Below are positions 35,747 through 43,215 of a stretch of 64,000 nucleotides of DNA, in pieces. Below the pieces are notes generated by a model. It was not told where the DNA came from. It searched no databases and saw nothing but the letters and a program-made list of their open reading frames with translations. Origin of the DNA: Ruminococcus sp. (GTDB lineage: Bacteria; Bacillota; Clostridia; Oscillospirales; Acutalibacteraceae). The first letter of the stretch is position 1. Every line of letters starts with the position of its first letter. The translations under genes were made by a program, and so were the position numbers. Location of the stretch: positions 124,001 through 188,000 of the forward strand of contig JALELS010000020.1 in the NCBI GenBank assembly GCA_022768065.1, given 5' to 3'.

Positions 35747-36018
35747 TGCAAACCGAACAGACTGAGGGGTTAAAAGGTCACGCACTATTCTATTTAAATT
35801 CCGCACAGCCCCCTAACGAAATCCCTCCGGCTTGCCTTACGGCAACCCACCTCCCTTTTCAAGGGAGGCTATAGCGAACAGACTGAGGGGGTTAAAAGGT
35901 CACGCACTATTCTATTTAAATTCCGCACAACCTTAATGAAATCCCTCCGGCTTGCCTTGCGGCAACCCACCTCCCTTTACAAGGGAGGCTATAGCGAGCA
36001 AACCGAGGGATTGCAAAA
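35747..36018. repeat. Palindrome-rich repeat cluster 2 (about 120-bp units)
   Basis: Two near-complete units of the same repeat as at 34828-35216, from GAACAGACTGAGGGG (about 35755) to GAGCAAACCGAGGGATT (about 36013). Each contains the palindrome CCTCCCTTTTCAAGGGAGG or its TTTAC variant and the segment GTCACGCACTATTCTAT. The last unit ends about 15 bp from the flavodoxin stop codon, so it may act in its 3' end. The rest of 35611-35746 holds nothing recognisable beyond upstream sequence of the small membrane gene. Confidence 0.85.
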
Positions 36019-36033
36019 GGAGCCACGGCGGCA

Positions 36034-36507
36034 TCAATGAATATTTTTAATCCAGCGGCTGATTTCCGACTCGGGAGTGCGAAGAACGTCACCGTTGAAT
36101 TTCACATTCAGTCCCGTCTTCACGGTCGCACCCTTGCAGGCGCTTTCAAAATCCTCTAATGTGTGCCCGATCCATCCGCCGTTAGTGGCAAACGGATAAA
36201 TCGTTTTGCCGCTCAAATCGGCGCTCTTAAGAAAAGTATGCATAGCCGGTGCAAACGTATACCACCATACGGGGGACCCGAGAATTATTGTATCATAGTC
36301 GTCTGTGTTAACCGTTAACGGCTTGATTTCCGGGCAAAAGCCCTCGGCTGTTTCGCGCTGTCCCTCGGCGACAACCGTATCATAATCGCCGTTATACGGC
36401 ACTACCGTGTCAATACGGGCTATATCGCCGCCTATTTCTCTGTGTATCATTTCGGCGACGCGCTTTGTGTTGCCGAGATAGGAATAATACAAAATCAAAG
36501 CTTTCAT
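36034..36507 (-). CDS. Flavodoxin
   Basis: 157-residue FMN-binding electron carrier. It has the N-terminal strand and phosphate loop LILYYSYLGNTKRVAEMI, the middle GSPVWWYTFAPAMHTFL with an aromatic residue stacking on the flavin, and a late GGWIGHTLEDF loop. This is the flavodoxin_4-like form typical of Firmicutes oxidoreductase operons, without a signal peptide. ATG at 36507 is used; a GTG four codons earlier is possible. It lies 18 bp downstream of an aldo/keto reductase and shares its MerR-type promoter, which suggests a joint role in handling aldehydes or redox stress (inference). Confidence 0.88.
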   Translation of the reverse strand: MKALILYYSYLGNTKRVAEMIHREIGGDIARIDTVVPYNGDYDTVVAEGQRETAEGFCPEIKPLTVNTDDYDTIILGSPVWWYTFAPAMHTFLKSADLSGKTIYPFATNGGWIGHTLEDFESACKGATVKTGLNVKFNGDVLRTPESEISRWIKNIH

Positions 36508-36525
36508 TTTAACTCTCACTTTCTT

Positions 36526-37395
36526 TTATTTCAGCGGCTTTCCGCTGAACACGGGGAATACGCCGTACTCACCGTAATCGGAAATATGCTCCATATATTT
36601 CAGGGTTTCCATATCCTCATCTGAAATCACAAAGTCAACGTCGGCGTTATCAGCCATATGCGCGGGATTTGCGGTTTTGGGCAGAGCCACCGCTCCGAGC
36701 TCGATAACATAGCGAATACAAAGCTGCGCGGCGGTCACGCCGTACTTTTGCGCCATTTTCACTATTTCCGGATTTTTCAGCGCTTCACCGTGAGCAATCG
36801 GAGAATATGCCTCCGCGAGAATTCCGTTTTCCCTGCAAAAGTCAATAAGCGGCATATCGGTACCGGTGATATGCAGTAAAATCTGATTTACGGACGGCTT
36901 AACGCGGCAGTCGGACAGCAGATTTTCAAGGTCGTCTTTAAGGAAGTTAGACACGCCTATCACTTTAACCTTGCCTGCCGCCTGCGCGTCCTCAAGCGCG
37001 CGCCAAACCTCTTTGTTTTCTTCAAAATAGCGCTTCTCCACGCGGAACTCGCTCCACGGCTGCGGAGAATGGATTATCATTTGGTCGAAATAGTCAAGGC
37101 CCGTTTTCTTCAGCGACTCGTCAATAGATTTCATTGCCGAATCATAGGTTTTGAGTTCTGCCGCCACCTTATCGGCAACAAACAGCTTTTCGCGCGGAAT
37201 ACCGCAGGTGCGGATTCCCTCGCCTACTCCGCATTCATTGCCGTATGCCTGCGCCGTATCCACAAGGCGGTAGCCGAGCTTTACGGCTGCGCGAACTGCG
37301 TCGGCTGCCTTATCATCATCGATAAACCATGTTCCGAGCCCCAATTTAGGTATCTTAACGCCGTTTGCCAACGTATAAGTTTCATTTAAAATCAT
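36526..37395 (-). CDS. Aldo/keto reductase
   Basis: 289-residue NADPH-dependent TIM-barrel reductase of the AKR superfamily (2,5-diketogluconate reductase-like). The catalytic tetrad is visible: Asp and Tyr in LVDTAQAYGNE, Lys in VADKVAAE, His in MIIHSPQPW. The GVSNF motif and the C-terminal PKTANPAHM NADP-binding segment are present. Two ATGs lie six bases apart; the second is preferred because AAGGAG touches the first. It is the first gene of a two-gene operon with a flavodoxin. The substrate is unknown, probably a small aldehyde or ketone. Confidence 0.93.
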   Translation of the reverse strand: MILNETYTLANGVKIPKLGLGTWFIDDDKAADAVRAAVKLGYRLVDTAQAYGNECGVGEGIRTCGIPREKLFVADKVAAELKTYDSAMKSIDESLKKTGLDYFDQMIIHSPQPWSEFRVEKRYFEENKEVWRALEDAQAAGKVKVIGVSNFLKDDLENLLSDCRVKPSVNQILLHITGTDMPLIDFCRENGILAEAYSPIAHGEALKNPEIVKMAQKYGVTAAQLCIRYVIELGAVALPKTANPAHMADNADVDFVISDEDMETLKYMEHISDYGEYGVFPVFSGKPLK

Positions 37396-37482
37396 TTTCA
37401 TGCTCCTTTGATGTTACACATTTTCCCGATAACGGCGCCCCGCCGCGGTACAGAGCTGCCGTCCGTTTTTATCATCGTATAT

Positions 37483-37513
37483 ACTCTACAACTTGAAGTT
37501 AACTTCAAGTCAA
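37483..37513 (-). promoter_or_regulatory. MerR-type promoter and operator of the AKR-flavodoxin operon
   Basis: Minus-strand TTGACT (37513-37508) and TAGAGT (37488-37483) are separated by 19 bp, longer than normal, and the spacer region holds the perfect palindrome CTTGAAGTTAACTTCAAG (37492-37509). An over-long spacer with an internal dyad is the mark of promoters activated by MerR-family regulators through DNA untwisting. No merR-like gene is in the window. Confidence 0.8.
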
Positions 37514-37534
37514 GAGTTTTTTTGAAAAAATTTT

Positions 37535-37567
37535 AAAATAAAAAAGACCCGCTAAAAGCGAGTCTTT
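37535..37567 (-). terminator. Intrinsic terminator after tRNA-Ala
   Basis: Minus strand AAAGACTCGC and GCGGGTCTTT (one G-U) around TTTTA, followed by a T-rich run. It begins four bases after the encoded CCA. Confidence 0.85.
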
Positions 37568-37571
37568 ATTC

Positions 37572-37647
37572 TGGTGGACCTGAAGAGATTCGAACTCTCG
37601 ACTTCTACAATGCGAATGTAGCACTCTCCCAGCTGAGCTACAGGCCC
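37572..37647 (-). tRNA. tRNA-Ala (anticodon CGC)
   Basis: 76-nt cloverleaf including encoded CCA. Acceptor GGGCCTG pairs with CAGGTCC and contains the G3-U70 wobble that is the alanine identity element. The anticodon stem CTACA/TGTAG holds the loop TTCGCAT, giving anticodon CGC for codon GCG. The T arm has GAGAGTTCGAATCTCTT. It stands alone between its own promoter and terminator. Confidence 0.95.
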
Positions 37648-37659
37648 GTGAACCCAATT

Positions 37660-37688
37660 ATTATAACACGCAGTCGGCGGTAGGGCAA
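37660..37688 (-). promoter_or_regulatory. Promoter of tRNA-Ala
   Basis: Minus-strand TTGCCC (37688-37683), 17-bp spacer, perfect TATAAT (37665-37660), 12 bp before the tRNA 5' end. Confidence 0.75.
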
Positions 37689-37775
37689 GAGGATTTTGAA
37701 ATTTCTCACATTAAAAATAAGATTTTAAATTTCCCTGCCGCAAAGCGGTCCATTTTATCGGCCGTTTGACAAGCC

Positions 37776-37810
37776 GAAAAAGTCCCGTGCAAAGCTTTTT
37801 CGCACGGGAC
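37776..37810 (-). terminator. Intrinsic terminator of the GH2 gene
   Basis: GTCCCGTGC (37782-37790) and GCACGGGAC (37802-37810) form a perfect 9-bp stem, followed on the minus strand by TTTTTC. It is 7 bp from the stop codon. Confidence 0.9.
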
Positions 37811-37817
37811 ATCTTCT

Positions 37818-40082
37818 TTATTTTTGCTTTTTCTTGATTTTATTGAGCATTGCGTTGATTTCGAGAATCTGCTCTTTGGTAAAGAGTCCGCCTGCCATCA
37901 TACATACGCGCTTGACGCTGAAGCCCTTGCCCATTTCAATTATATTTTTGTTGAGCTTCATGCCCTTTGCCATATCCGCCATACCGCCTGTGGACTTGCC
38001 CTTGTTCTTTTTCATATTGGCACGAACCATTTTAATGATTTTCAAAGCGAGCAATTTACCCTTTGCGGTAGCCAAAATATCGCCTATGGTGTCGTTTATG
38101 CTCATATATCCGGGCGGAGTCTCGATTTCAAACCAGTTGATAACCGCGCCCTCTTCCTGCAATATATAGTCGGTATTTACCTTATCGACCTTGCGTATGC
38201 GGCTCTCGTCGGTGCAGTCGCCCGCCTTGGCTGTCAGCACGGTTTCGCCTTCGTTCGGCACCGAGAAGTAAAAGAATGGGAATTCTCCGCGCTTTTGCAC
38301 GCCGAGGCTCTTGCCGTTTGCAAAAAGCTCTACCGACGGCTCGTTTGTATAAACGGTAACCTTTGTCACATTCTCGGGGCGGTCAACATAGCGCTTACCG
38401 CAGATGTGCACAAACGGCTCCTTTGAAAGCCATGCTTTGTAAGCGTAAAACGCGTCCTTTTTGTATTTTCTGTCAAACGTAACAAGACCCTTGTGGTTCA
38501 TTCCGTTCTCGCCGCCCTCGCTGCGTGCGTCTGCGGCAAAGTCAAACATATTCCAGACGTGTGTTGACCAAAGCCACGGGCGAACGGCAATCTGACGAAT
38601 TACATCCTCATGATATTTTGCCTGATATTCTTCGGTGTAATCGCCCTGCTGCGGGTCGGAGGTATGCCAATTAAGAGCCTCGCAGCCGTATTCGCTCATA
38701 CCGACGGCACGGTCGGGATATTTTTTATGGAACTTATCGAACCACGGCCCGTACATATCGGTCTTGCCGCCGTACCAACCGAAATAGTGGTTATAAGACA
38801 AAACGTCGGGTATACTAACATACTCTTCGCTCGGGTCGCACATACTGAGCACCGCTATTGTGGTGGGACGCGTCGGGTCCGTTTTGTGTACAAGGTCGTT
38901 GAGCATACGGTGATTTTCGAGAAGCGACCCGTCGGACGCTCCGTTCATTGTAATCTCATTTGACAGACCCCACACAACTATGCTCGGATGATTTATATTC
39001 TGACTTATAAGCTCCTTCATCTGACTTACGGTATTTTCTCTGCCGCCGGGCATATGGCGCGAGATATAGGGTATCTCCGCCCAAACTACCATACCGCGCT
39101 CATCGCATAAGTCATAAAAGACCCTACTGTGCTGATAATGTGCAAGTCTTATGGTATTCGCACCCAATTCGCATATCAAATCCATATCCTCACGGTGCTC
39201 TTTTTCGGTGAGTGCGTTGCCTATACCGGGTCTGTCCTGATGACGCGAAACTCCGCGCAGAGGGTAAGGCTTACCGTTGAGGATAAAGCCCTTTTGCGGG
39301 TCTATGGAAAAGCTGCGGCAACCGAATCTTACCGAAATTTCGTCTGTTTTTTCTCCGCCTTTCAAAAGCTCCGCGGTAAGAGAATAAAGATACGGATCCT
39401 GTGTGCCGTTCCACAGATGCGCGTTATCGATTTCTATAACCGTCTTTCCGTCGGACGCATCGACGCTCTTTTCACCCACGATTTTTTTATCCGCGTCCGT
39501 TACGGTAAAGCGAACCGTACAATCAAGCGGATTTGTAACATATGCGTTTATTGCGACAAAAGCCGACGAGCCGTTAACCGTAGGTATAACTTTAATGCCC
39601 GGTGCGCCGTAATAATCAAGGTCAAAATGACTTTCGTCAACTCCGATAACCGTTACATCACGGTAAATACCGCCGTAAAACGTAAAGTCGGCAACCTGCG
39701 GATACACGGTATCATTAGGGCTGTTATCGGCAAAAACCGTAAGCAGATTTTCCTCGGCTATTTCGGGGAGCTTCACACGGAATGTGGAATATCCGCCGTC
39801 GTGCGAACATATTTTTTCGCCGTTCCACCAAACCTCGGCGCTGCTGTTGACGCCGTCAAACTGAAGGTAATGTATCGGGCCGCCGGCGAGCTCCGATTTT
39901 TTAAGCGACTTTACATAGCAGCATTTGCCCCTGTAATAGTCGTTTCCGCCGTCCTGACCGTCGGTGCCGTTCCAAGTGTGCGGCAGGTTGACGGTTTCCC
40001 AATCCTCGGGCAAAGCTCTCGGCACCTGCTGCGCCTGTTTTGAAAAGCGCCAATCCTTGTTGATATTTATAATTTCTCGCAT
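37818..40082 (-). CDS. Glycoside hydrolase family 2 (beta-galactosidase/glucuronidase type)
   Basis: 754-residue intracellular glycosidase. The order is a jelly-roll sugar-binding domain (about 1-180), an Ig-like domain, a TIM barrel (about 290-590) and further domains. The acid/base is Glu376 in WGLSNE and the nucleophile Glu464 in MSEYG. A NHKGLVTFDRKYKKDAFY segment follows; its Asn-x-Lys also occurs in beta-glucuronidases but is found in many galactosidases, so the substrate stays open. The last 110 residues (from about 645) carry an unusual basic helical tail that starts with SINDTIGDILATAKGK and ends in KKKQK. No signal peptide. It lies 26 bp downstream of a GPH symporter, which probably imports its substrate. 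Confidence 0.9.
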   Translation of the reverse strand: MREIININKDWRFSKQAQQVPRALPEDWETVNLPHTWNGTDGQDGGNDYYRGKCCYVKSLKKSELAGGPIHYLQFDGVNSSAEVWWNGEKICSHDGGYSTFRVKLPEIAEENLLTVFADNSPNDTVYPQVADFTFYGGIYRDVTVIGVDESHFDLDYYGAPGIKVIPTVNGSSAFVAINAYVTNPLDCTVRFTVTDADKKIVGEKSVDASDGKTVIEIDNAHLWNGTQDPYLYSLTAELLKGGEKTDEISVRFGCRSFSIDPQKGFILNGKPYPLRGVSRHQDRPGIGNALTEKEHREDMDLICELGANTIRLAHYQHSRVFYDLCDERGMVVWAEIPYISRHMPGGRENTVSQMKELISQNINHPSIVVWGLSNEITMNGASDGSLLENHRMLNDLVHKTDPTRPTTIAVLSMCDPSEEYVSIPDVLSYNHYFGWYGGKTDMYGPWFDKFHKKYPDRAVGMSEYGCEALNWHTSDPQQGDYTEEYQAKYHEDVIRQIAVRPWLWSTHVWNMFDFAADARSEGGENGMNHKGLVTFDRKYKKDAFYAYKAWLSKEPFVHICGKRYVDRPENVTKVTVYTNEPSVELFANGKSLGVQKRGEFPFFYFSVPNEGETVLTAKAGDCTDESRIRKVDKVNTDYILQEEGAVINWFEIETPPGYMSINDTIGDILATAKGKLLALKIIKMVRANMKKNKGKSTGGMADMAKGMKLNKNIIEMGKGFSVKRVCMMAGGLFTKEQILEINAMLNKIKKKQK

Positions 40083-40108
40083 AATATAAAGCCTCCGTGG
40101 CGATTATT

Positions 40109-41476
40109 TTAATTTTTAGCTTTTTTATCCTTTTCCCTTGCGTTATCGTCGAGATTATAGAGGAAGTGCATGCTGAGGAAGCTTATAATCGCTCCGATAA
40201 ACGGAAGGAATGCGGTGACAAAATAAATTTTTTCGGGAACGCCCGGTGCCTGCTCAAGCGCGCCGAGGTTCTGATTGTAGCCGGTTGCGCCTATTGCGTA
40301 GCTTACTACTGCCGCACCTACGCCTTGCGCTATCTTGCGGAACAGCGAGTAAGTGGCGTATATCGAGCTTTCCTCTCTGCGTCCTGTTTTGTGTTCCTGA
40401 TAATCGATGCAGTCCGCAACGAGCGCCCAGGTAAGTGTAAGATAAAATGCCGCGCCGAACATTGAAACGGCTACGAGGACTATCCAGACATAGGGATTTT
40501 TTATTCTTACAAACGCCGCAATACCTGCCGAAAGAGCCGACAGTAAAAACGGATATGTGCAAAGCTGTTTTTTGCTGAATTTTTTAAGCATGGATTTTGC
40601 GAGTATAATTCCCAAAGCTACGGGGCAGCCTGCAAGCATTGTCGCGATGGTGATGAGCTTGGTATTTTTAAAATAGCACATAAATATATACGGCATTGAC
40701 GTGGTTACGGTCATCATAAGCGCTAAATAAGCGACGGTGCTTATGGTGACACCCATCATCGGCTTATTTTTAAAGAACGACTTTAAAGTGGCAAAATAAT
40801 TGAATTTTTGCTTTTCGGCGGAAACCGCAGGTGCCACGCGCTCGGTTGTCATACGTCTGAGCAGCCAGAACGAAACAAGCCCTATGGCGCCCATAACGCC
40901 TACAAAAAGGATAAACAGCTCGCCTCTGGGGTTATCGTTTTTATCATAAACCAAAAGGGGCAGTAATATCATAATCGGAATTTGAGCACACATAGCGCCG
41001 ATACTGCGCCATGTTGACAGCGAGGAACGTCCGTCGGGGTCGTTTGTAATACAGCTCTGCATAGAACCGTATGGTACGTTTACGCTCGTGTAGGCGACGC
41101 TCCACAAGCAATAGATACCGAGACACATAGCGATTTTTACTCCGTACGGTGCATTGGGAGCATAGATAAATAAAGCGATGCTTGAAAGAAGCAGTACGGG
41201 GCTTGCCCATTTTATCCACGGCTTGAACTTGCCGTTTTTGCCGGGTTTTGTCGCATCGCAAAGACCGCCGATTATGGGGTCGTTTATCGCGTCAAAGATT
41301 TTACCGAGCAAAATCAAAATCGCAAAATGCTTCGGGTCTATCTTCATACAAGTTACATAAAACAACATAAGATAGCTGTTTATAAACGCAAAGCTCATAT
41401 TACAGCCGAAGTCGCCAAAGGCATAGCCGATTTTGTCGCGCATACCGAACGGGCGCAGGGTTTTGCTGTTGTCCAT
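40109..41476 (-). CDS. GPH family sugar:cation symporter
   Basis: 455-residue MFS_2/GPH (MelB-like) transporter with 12 membrane helices. It shows FGCNMSFAFINSYLMLFY in helix 1, the conserved DAINDPIIGGLCDATK after helix 2 (Asp residues of the cation site), the loop KPGKNGKFKPWI, and ADCIDYQEHKTGRREE in the C-half. Normal length, without the tail seen in the paralogue at 4621. It is the first gene of an operon with the GH2 enzyme, so it most likely carries an oligosaccharide or glycoside into the cell. GGAGGT precedes the ATG. Confidence 0.93.
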   Translation of the reverse strand: MDNSKTLRPFGMRDKIGYAFGDFGCNMSFAFINSYLMLFYVTCMKIDPKHFAILILLGKIFDAINDPIIGGLCDATKPGKNGKFKPWIKWASPVLLLSSIALFIYAPNAPYGVKIAMCLGIYCLWSVAYTSVNVPYGSMQSCITNDPDGRSSLSTWRSIGAMCAQIPIMILLPLLVYDKNDNPRGELFILFVGVMGAIGLVSFWLLRRMTTERVAPAVSAEKQKFNYFATLKSFFKNKPMMGVTISTVAYLALMMTVTTSMPYIFMCYFKNTKLITIATMLAGCPVALGIILAKSMLKKFSKKQLCTYPFLLSALSAGIAAFVRIKNPYVWIVLVAVSMFGAAFYLTLTWALVADCIDYQEHKTGRREESSIYATYSLFRKIAQGVGAAVVSYAIGATGYNQNLGALEQAPGVPEKIYFVTAFLPFIGAIISFLSMHFLYNLDDNAREKDKKAKN

Positions 41477-41652
41477 AAAGGATACCTCCGAATTTACTGT
41501 ATAATTTCGGACAATACAAATTTACACCAAGCGCGTGAAAACACCCGTTAAAGCGTCGTTTTCGGTCGATACTTTGCGTATTTTTGTCCCGACAGAAAGA
41601 AACTTCCGCCCTTTTGGTGCAGAGCAGTCTTGTCCTTATTTGGTATAGTACT

Positions 41653-41680
41653 ATTATATATGATATTCAAAAAAAAGCAA
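41653..41680 (-). promoter_or_regulatory. Candidate promoter of the GPH-GH2 operon
   Basis: Minus-strand TTGCTT (41680-41675), 16-bp spacer, TATAAT (41658-41653). It leaves a leader of about 170 nt before the start codon; I recognise no known riboswitch in it. The 41477-41782 space otherwise contains only the esterase terminator. Confidence 0.5.
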
Positions 41681-41728
41681 TAGGAAGTGATTGGATTAGG
41701 TTAAATCGTCAATTTAGGGAATGTTTAC

Positions 41729-41776
41729 CAAAAAAACGGAACCGTTTTCGGGCAAAAGTCCCTCTGCGGTTCCGTT
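41729..41776 (-). terminator. Intrinsic terminator of the esterase gene
   Basis: AACGGAACCG (41735-41744) and CGGTTCCGTT (41767-41776) form a perfect 10-bp stem; on the minus strand a T run follows. Confidence 0.85.
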
Positions 41777-41782
41777 TTTAAT

Positions 41783-43090
41783 TTACGAATGTGCTTCAAA
41801 GAACGCGAGCATTTCATCGGTCGTTTCAACGCTCTCGGGAAGATCGGGATAGGCGACGCTCGTTATATGCCCCGACGAACGGTTTACGGTAAGCTGCCAG
41901 TCGTGGTACATATGCTCTTTTCCCTTTTCGGTCAACAGCTTATCGAGCTCATCCGAAGCGGAGTGCAAAAAGTCCTTGACGCTCGTCACAATATATGCCG
42001 GCGGAATATCGGATTTATCTATTATCTCCTCGGGCTGCAAATACGGATAATACGGCGAGTTCTTATAATCGTAGCCGAGATAGCACGACATAAGCACGCT
42101 GTTAACGCCGTTTTTCATATCGAACATTCCGGAAATCAGCCCTATCGCCTTTATATCAAGCCCGGTATCGCAAACGCCGTAAAGCGATTTTAATTCGTCG
42201 CTCGTGTTTACCGCCGCGGTGTAAAATGCAAGCTGACCGCCGGCAGAATCCCCTACAACAAAGACCTTATCAAGGTCAAACCCGAAATTCCCGCCGTTTT
42301 CAGCCACCCAGCGGTATGACGCCATAACATCGCTCACCTGCGACGGATATGTTACATCGGGGCACAGTGAGTAATTTATACATACAACTATATAGCCTCT
42401 CTCTGCAAGCCGCGACGCATAGACGCGGTTGACCTCTTTTTCGGCATACATAAGTCCGCCGCCGTGAATATCGATTATTACGGGCAGCTTTCCAGAGGCG
42501 TTTTCGGGATAGTAAATATCAAGAAGATGATATTTGTTGCCGTCCGAAATATACGGTATATCCCTTTTCACCGTAACACCGGCGGATTCGGTCTGTTTTT
42601 TAAGCCTGTTTGTGTCGTAATAATCCATATAATTCCACAGCACTTCGGCGGCGGACGCCACAAAGCCGTCGTTTTTCAGCACGCCGTCGGCTGTCGGGTC
42701 GATTTTTACGGTGTCCGTATCCAATTTAAACAGTCCGTCAAATATATTTTTAAATCTGACTTCGAGCTCGCTTGTATTGACGTCATTACCCGACAAAACA
42801 TCCTTTACAAGTCCGTAAAGGTCGGTAAACAGCGCGGTAATCTCACTTTTAACATCTATGCCGGCATTTTCGGAGGCGTTTATTTTTGTATTGATAGACG
42901 CCTTCTGCGACTCCACGCTGTCACGAAAAAAGCCGTCGGGAGGCTTTTGATTGTATGCAGAAGAAGCGTCGGCACGTAAAAGTGCTGCCGCTTCCTCTTT
43001 TTTTGCTATTGAGCCGCACTGCAAAGCGACAAGCACAGTTGCCGCCGCCAGCAGTATAACGGCTGTAATTCTTTTTAAAACGTCTTTCAT
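41783..43090 (-). CDS. Membrane-anchored alpha/beta-hydrolase (esterase/lipase)
   Basis: 435 residues. One N-terminal membrane helix (about 8-25), then about 150 residues of extracellular helical region, then a hormone-sensitive-lipase-like alpha/beta-hydrolase domain. It has the oxyanion motif IDIHGGG and nucleophile Ser282 in VGDSAGG; acid and His are probably in TSVKDFLHSASDE and NRSSGHITS. The helix ends LQCGS, which is not a proper lipobox, so a membrane anchor rather than a lipoprotein is favoured. The enzyme likely acts on acylated molecules at the cell surface, such as acetylated or feruloylated sugars, but the substrate is unknown. Monocistronic. Confidence 0.85.
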   Translation of the reverse strand: MKDVLKRITAVILLAAATVLVALQCGSIAKKEEAAALLRADASSAYNQKPPDGFFRDSVESQKASINTKINASENAGIDVKSEITALFTDLYGLVKDVLSGNDVNTSELEVRFKNIFDGLFKLDTDTVKIDPTADGVLKNDGFVASAAEVLWNYMDYYDTNRLKKQTESAGVTVKRDIPYISDGNKYHLLDIYYPENASGKLPVIIDIHGGGLMYAEKEVNRVYASRLAERGYIVVCINYSLCPDVTYPSQVSDVMASYRWVAENGGNFGFDLDKVFVVGDSAGGQLAFYTAAVNTSDELKSLYGVCDTGLDIKAIGLISGMFDMKNGVNSVLMSCYLGYDYKNSPYYPYLQPEEIIDKSDIPPAYIVTSVKDFLHSASDELDKLLTEKGKEHMYHDWQLTVNRSSGHITSVAYPDLPESVETTDEMLAFFEAHS

Positions 43091-43215
43091 ATAAGTTATC
43101 CGTTATTTATTCGGAGGCGAAAACAGCGAACCGATAAACATAAAAACGTCAGAAACAGGTGAGCTTCTGTATTTTTGAGACAACTTATCGGCAAGAACCA
43201 AAAAACAATACATCA

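Noticed and set aside
34828-36018. Possible CRISPR array
   Set aside because: Units are about 120 bp with internal palindromes and nearly identical throughout; there are no short direct repeats separated by unique spacers and no cas genes.
42990-43090. Lipobox in the esterase N-terminus (VALQCGS)
   Set aside because: The residue before Cys is Gln rather than Gly, Ala or Ser, so lipidation by Lgt is unlikely; a plain membrane anchor fits better.
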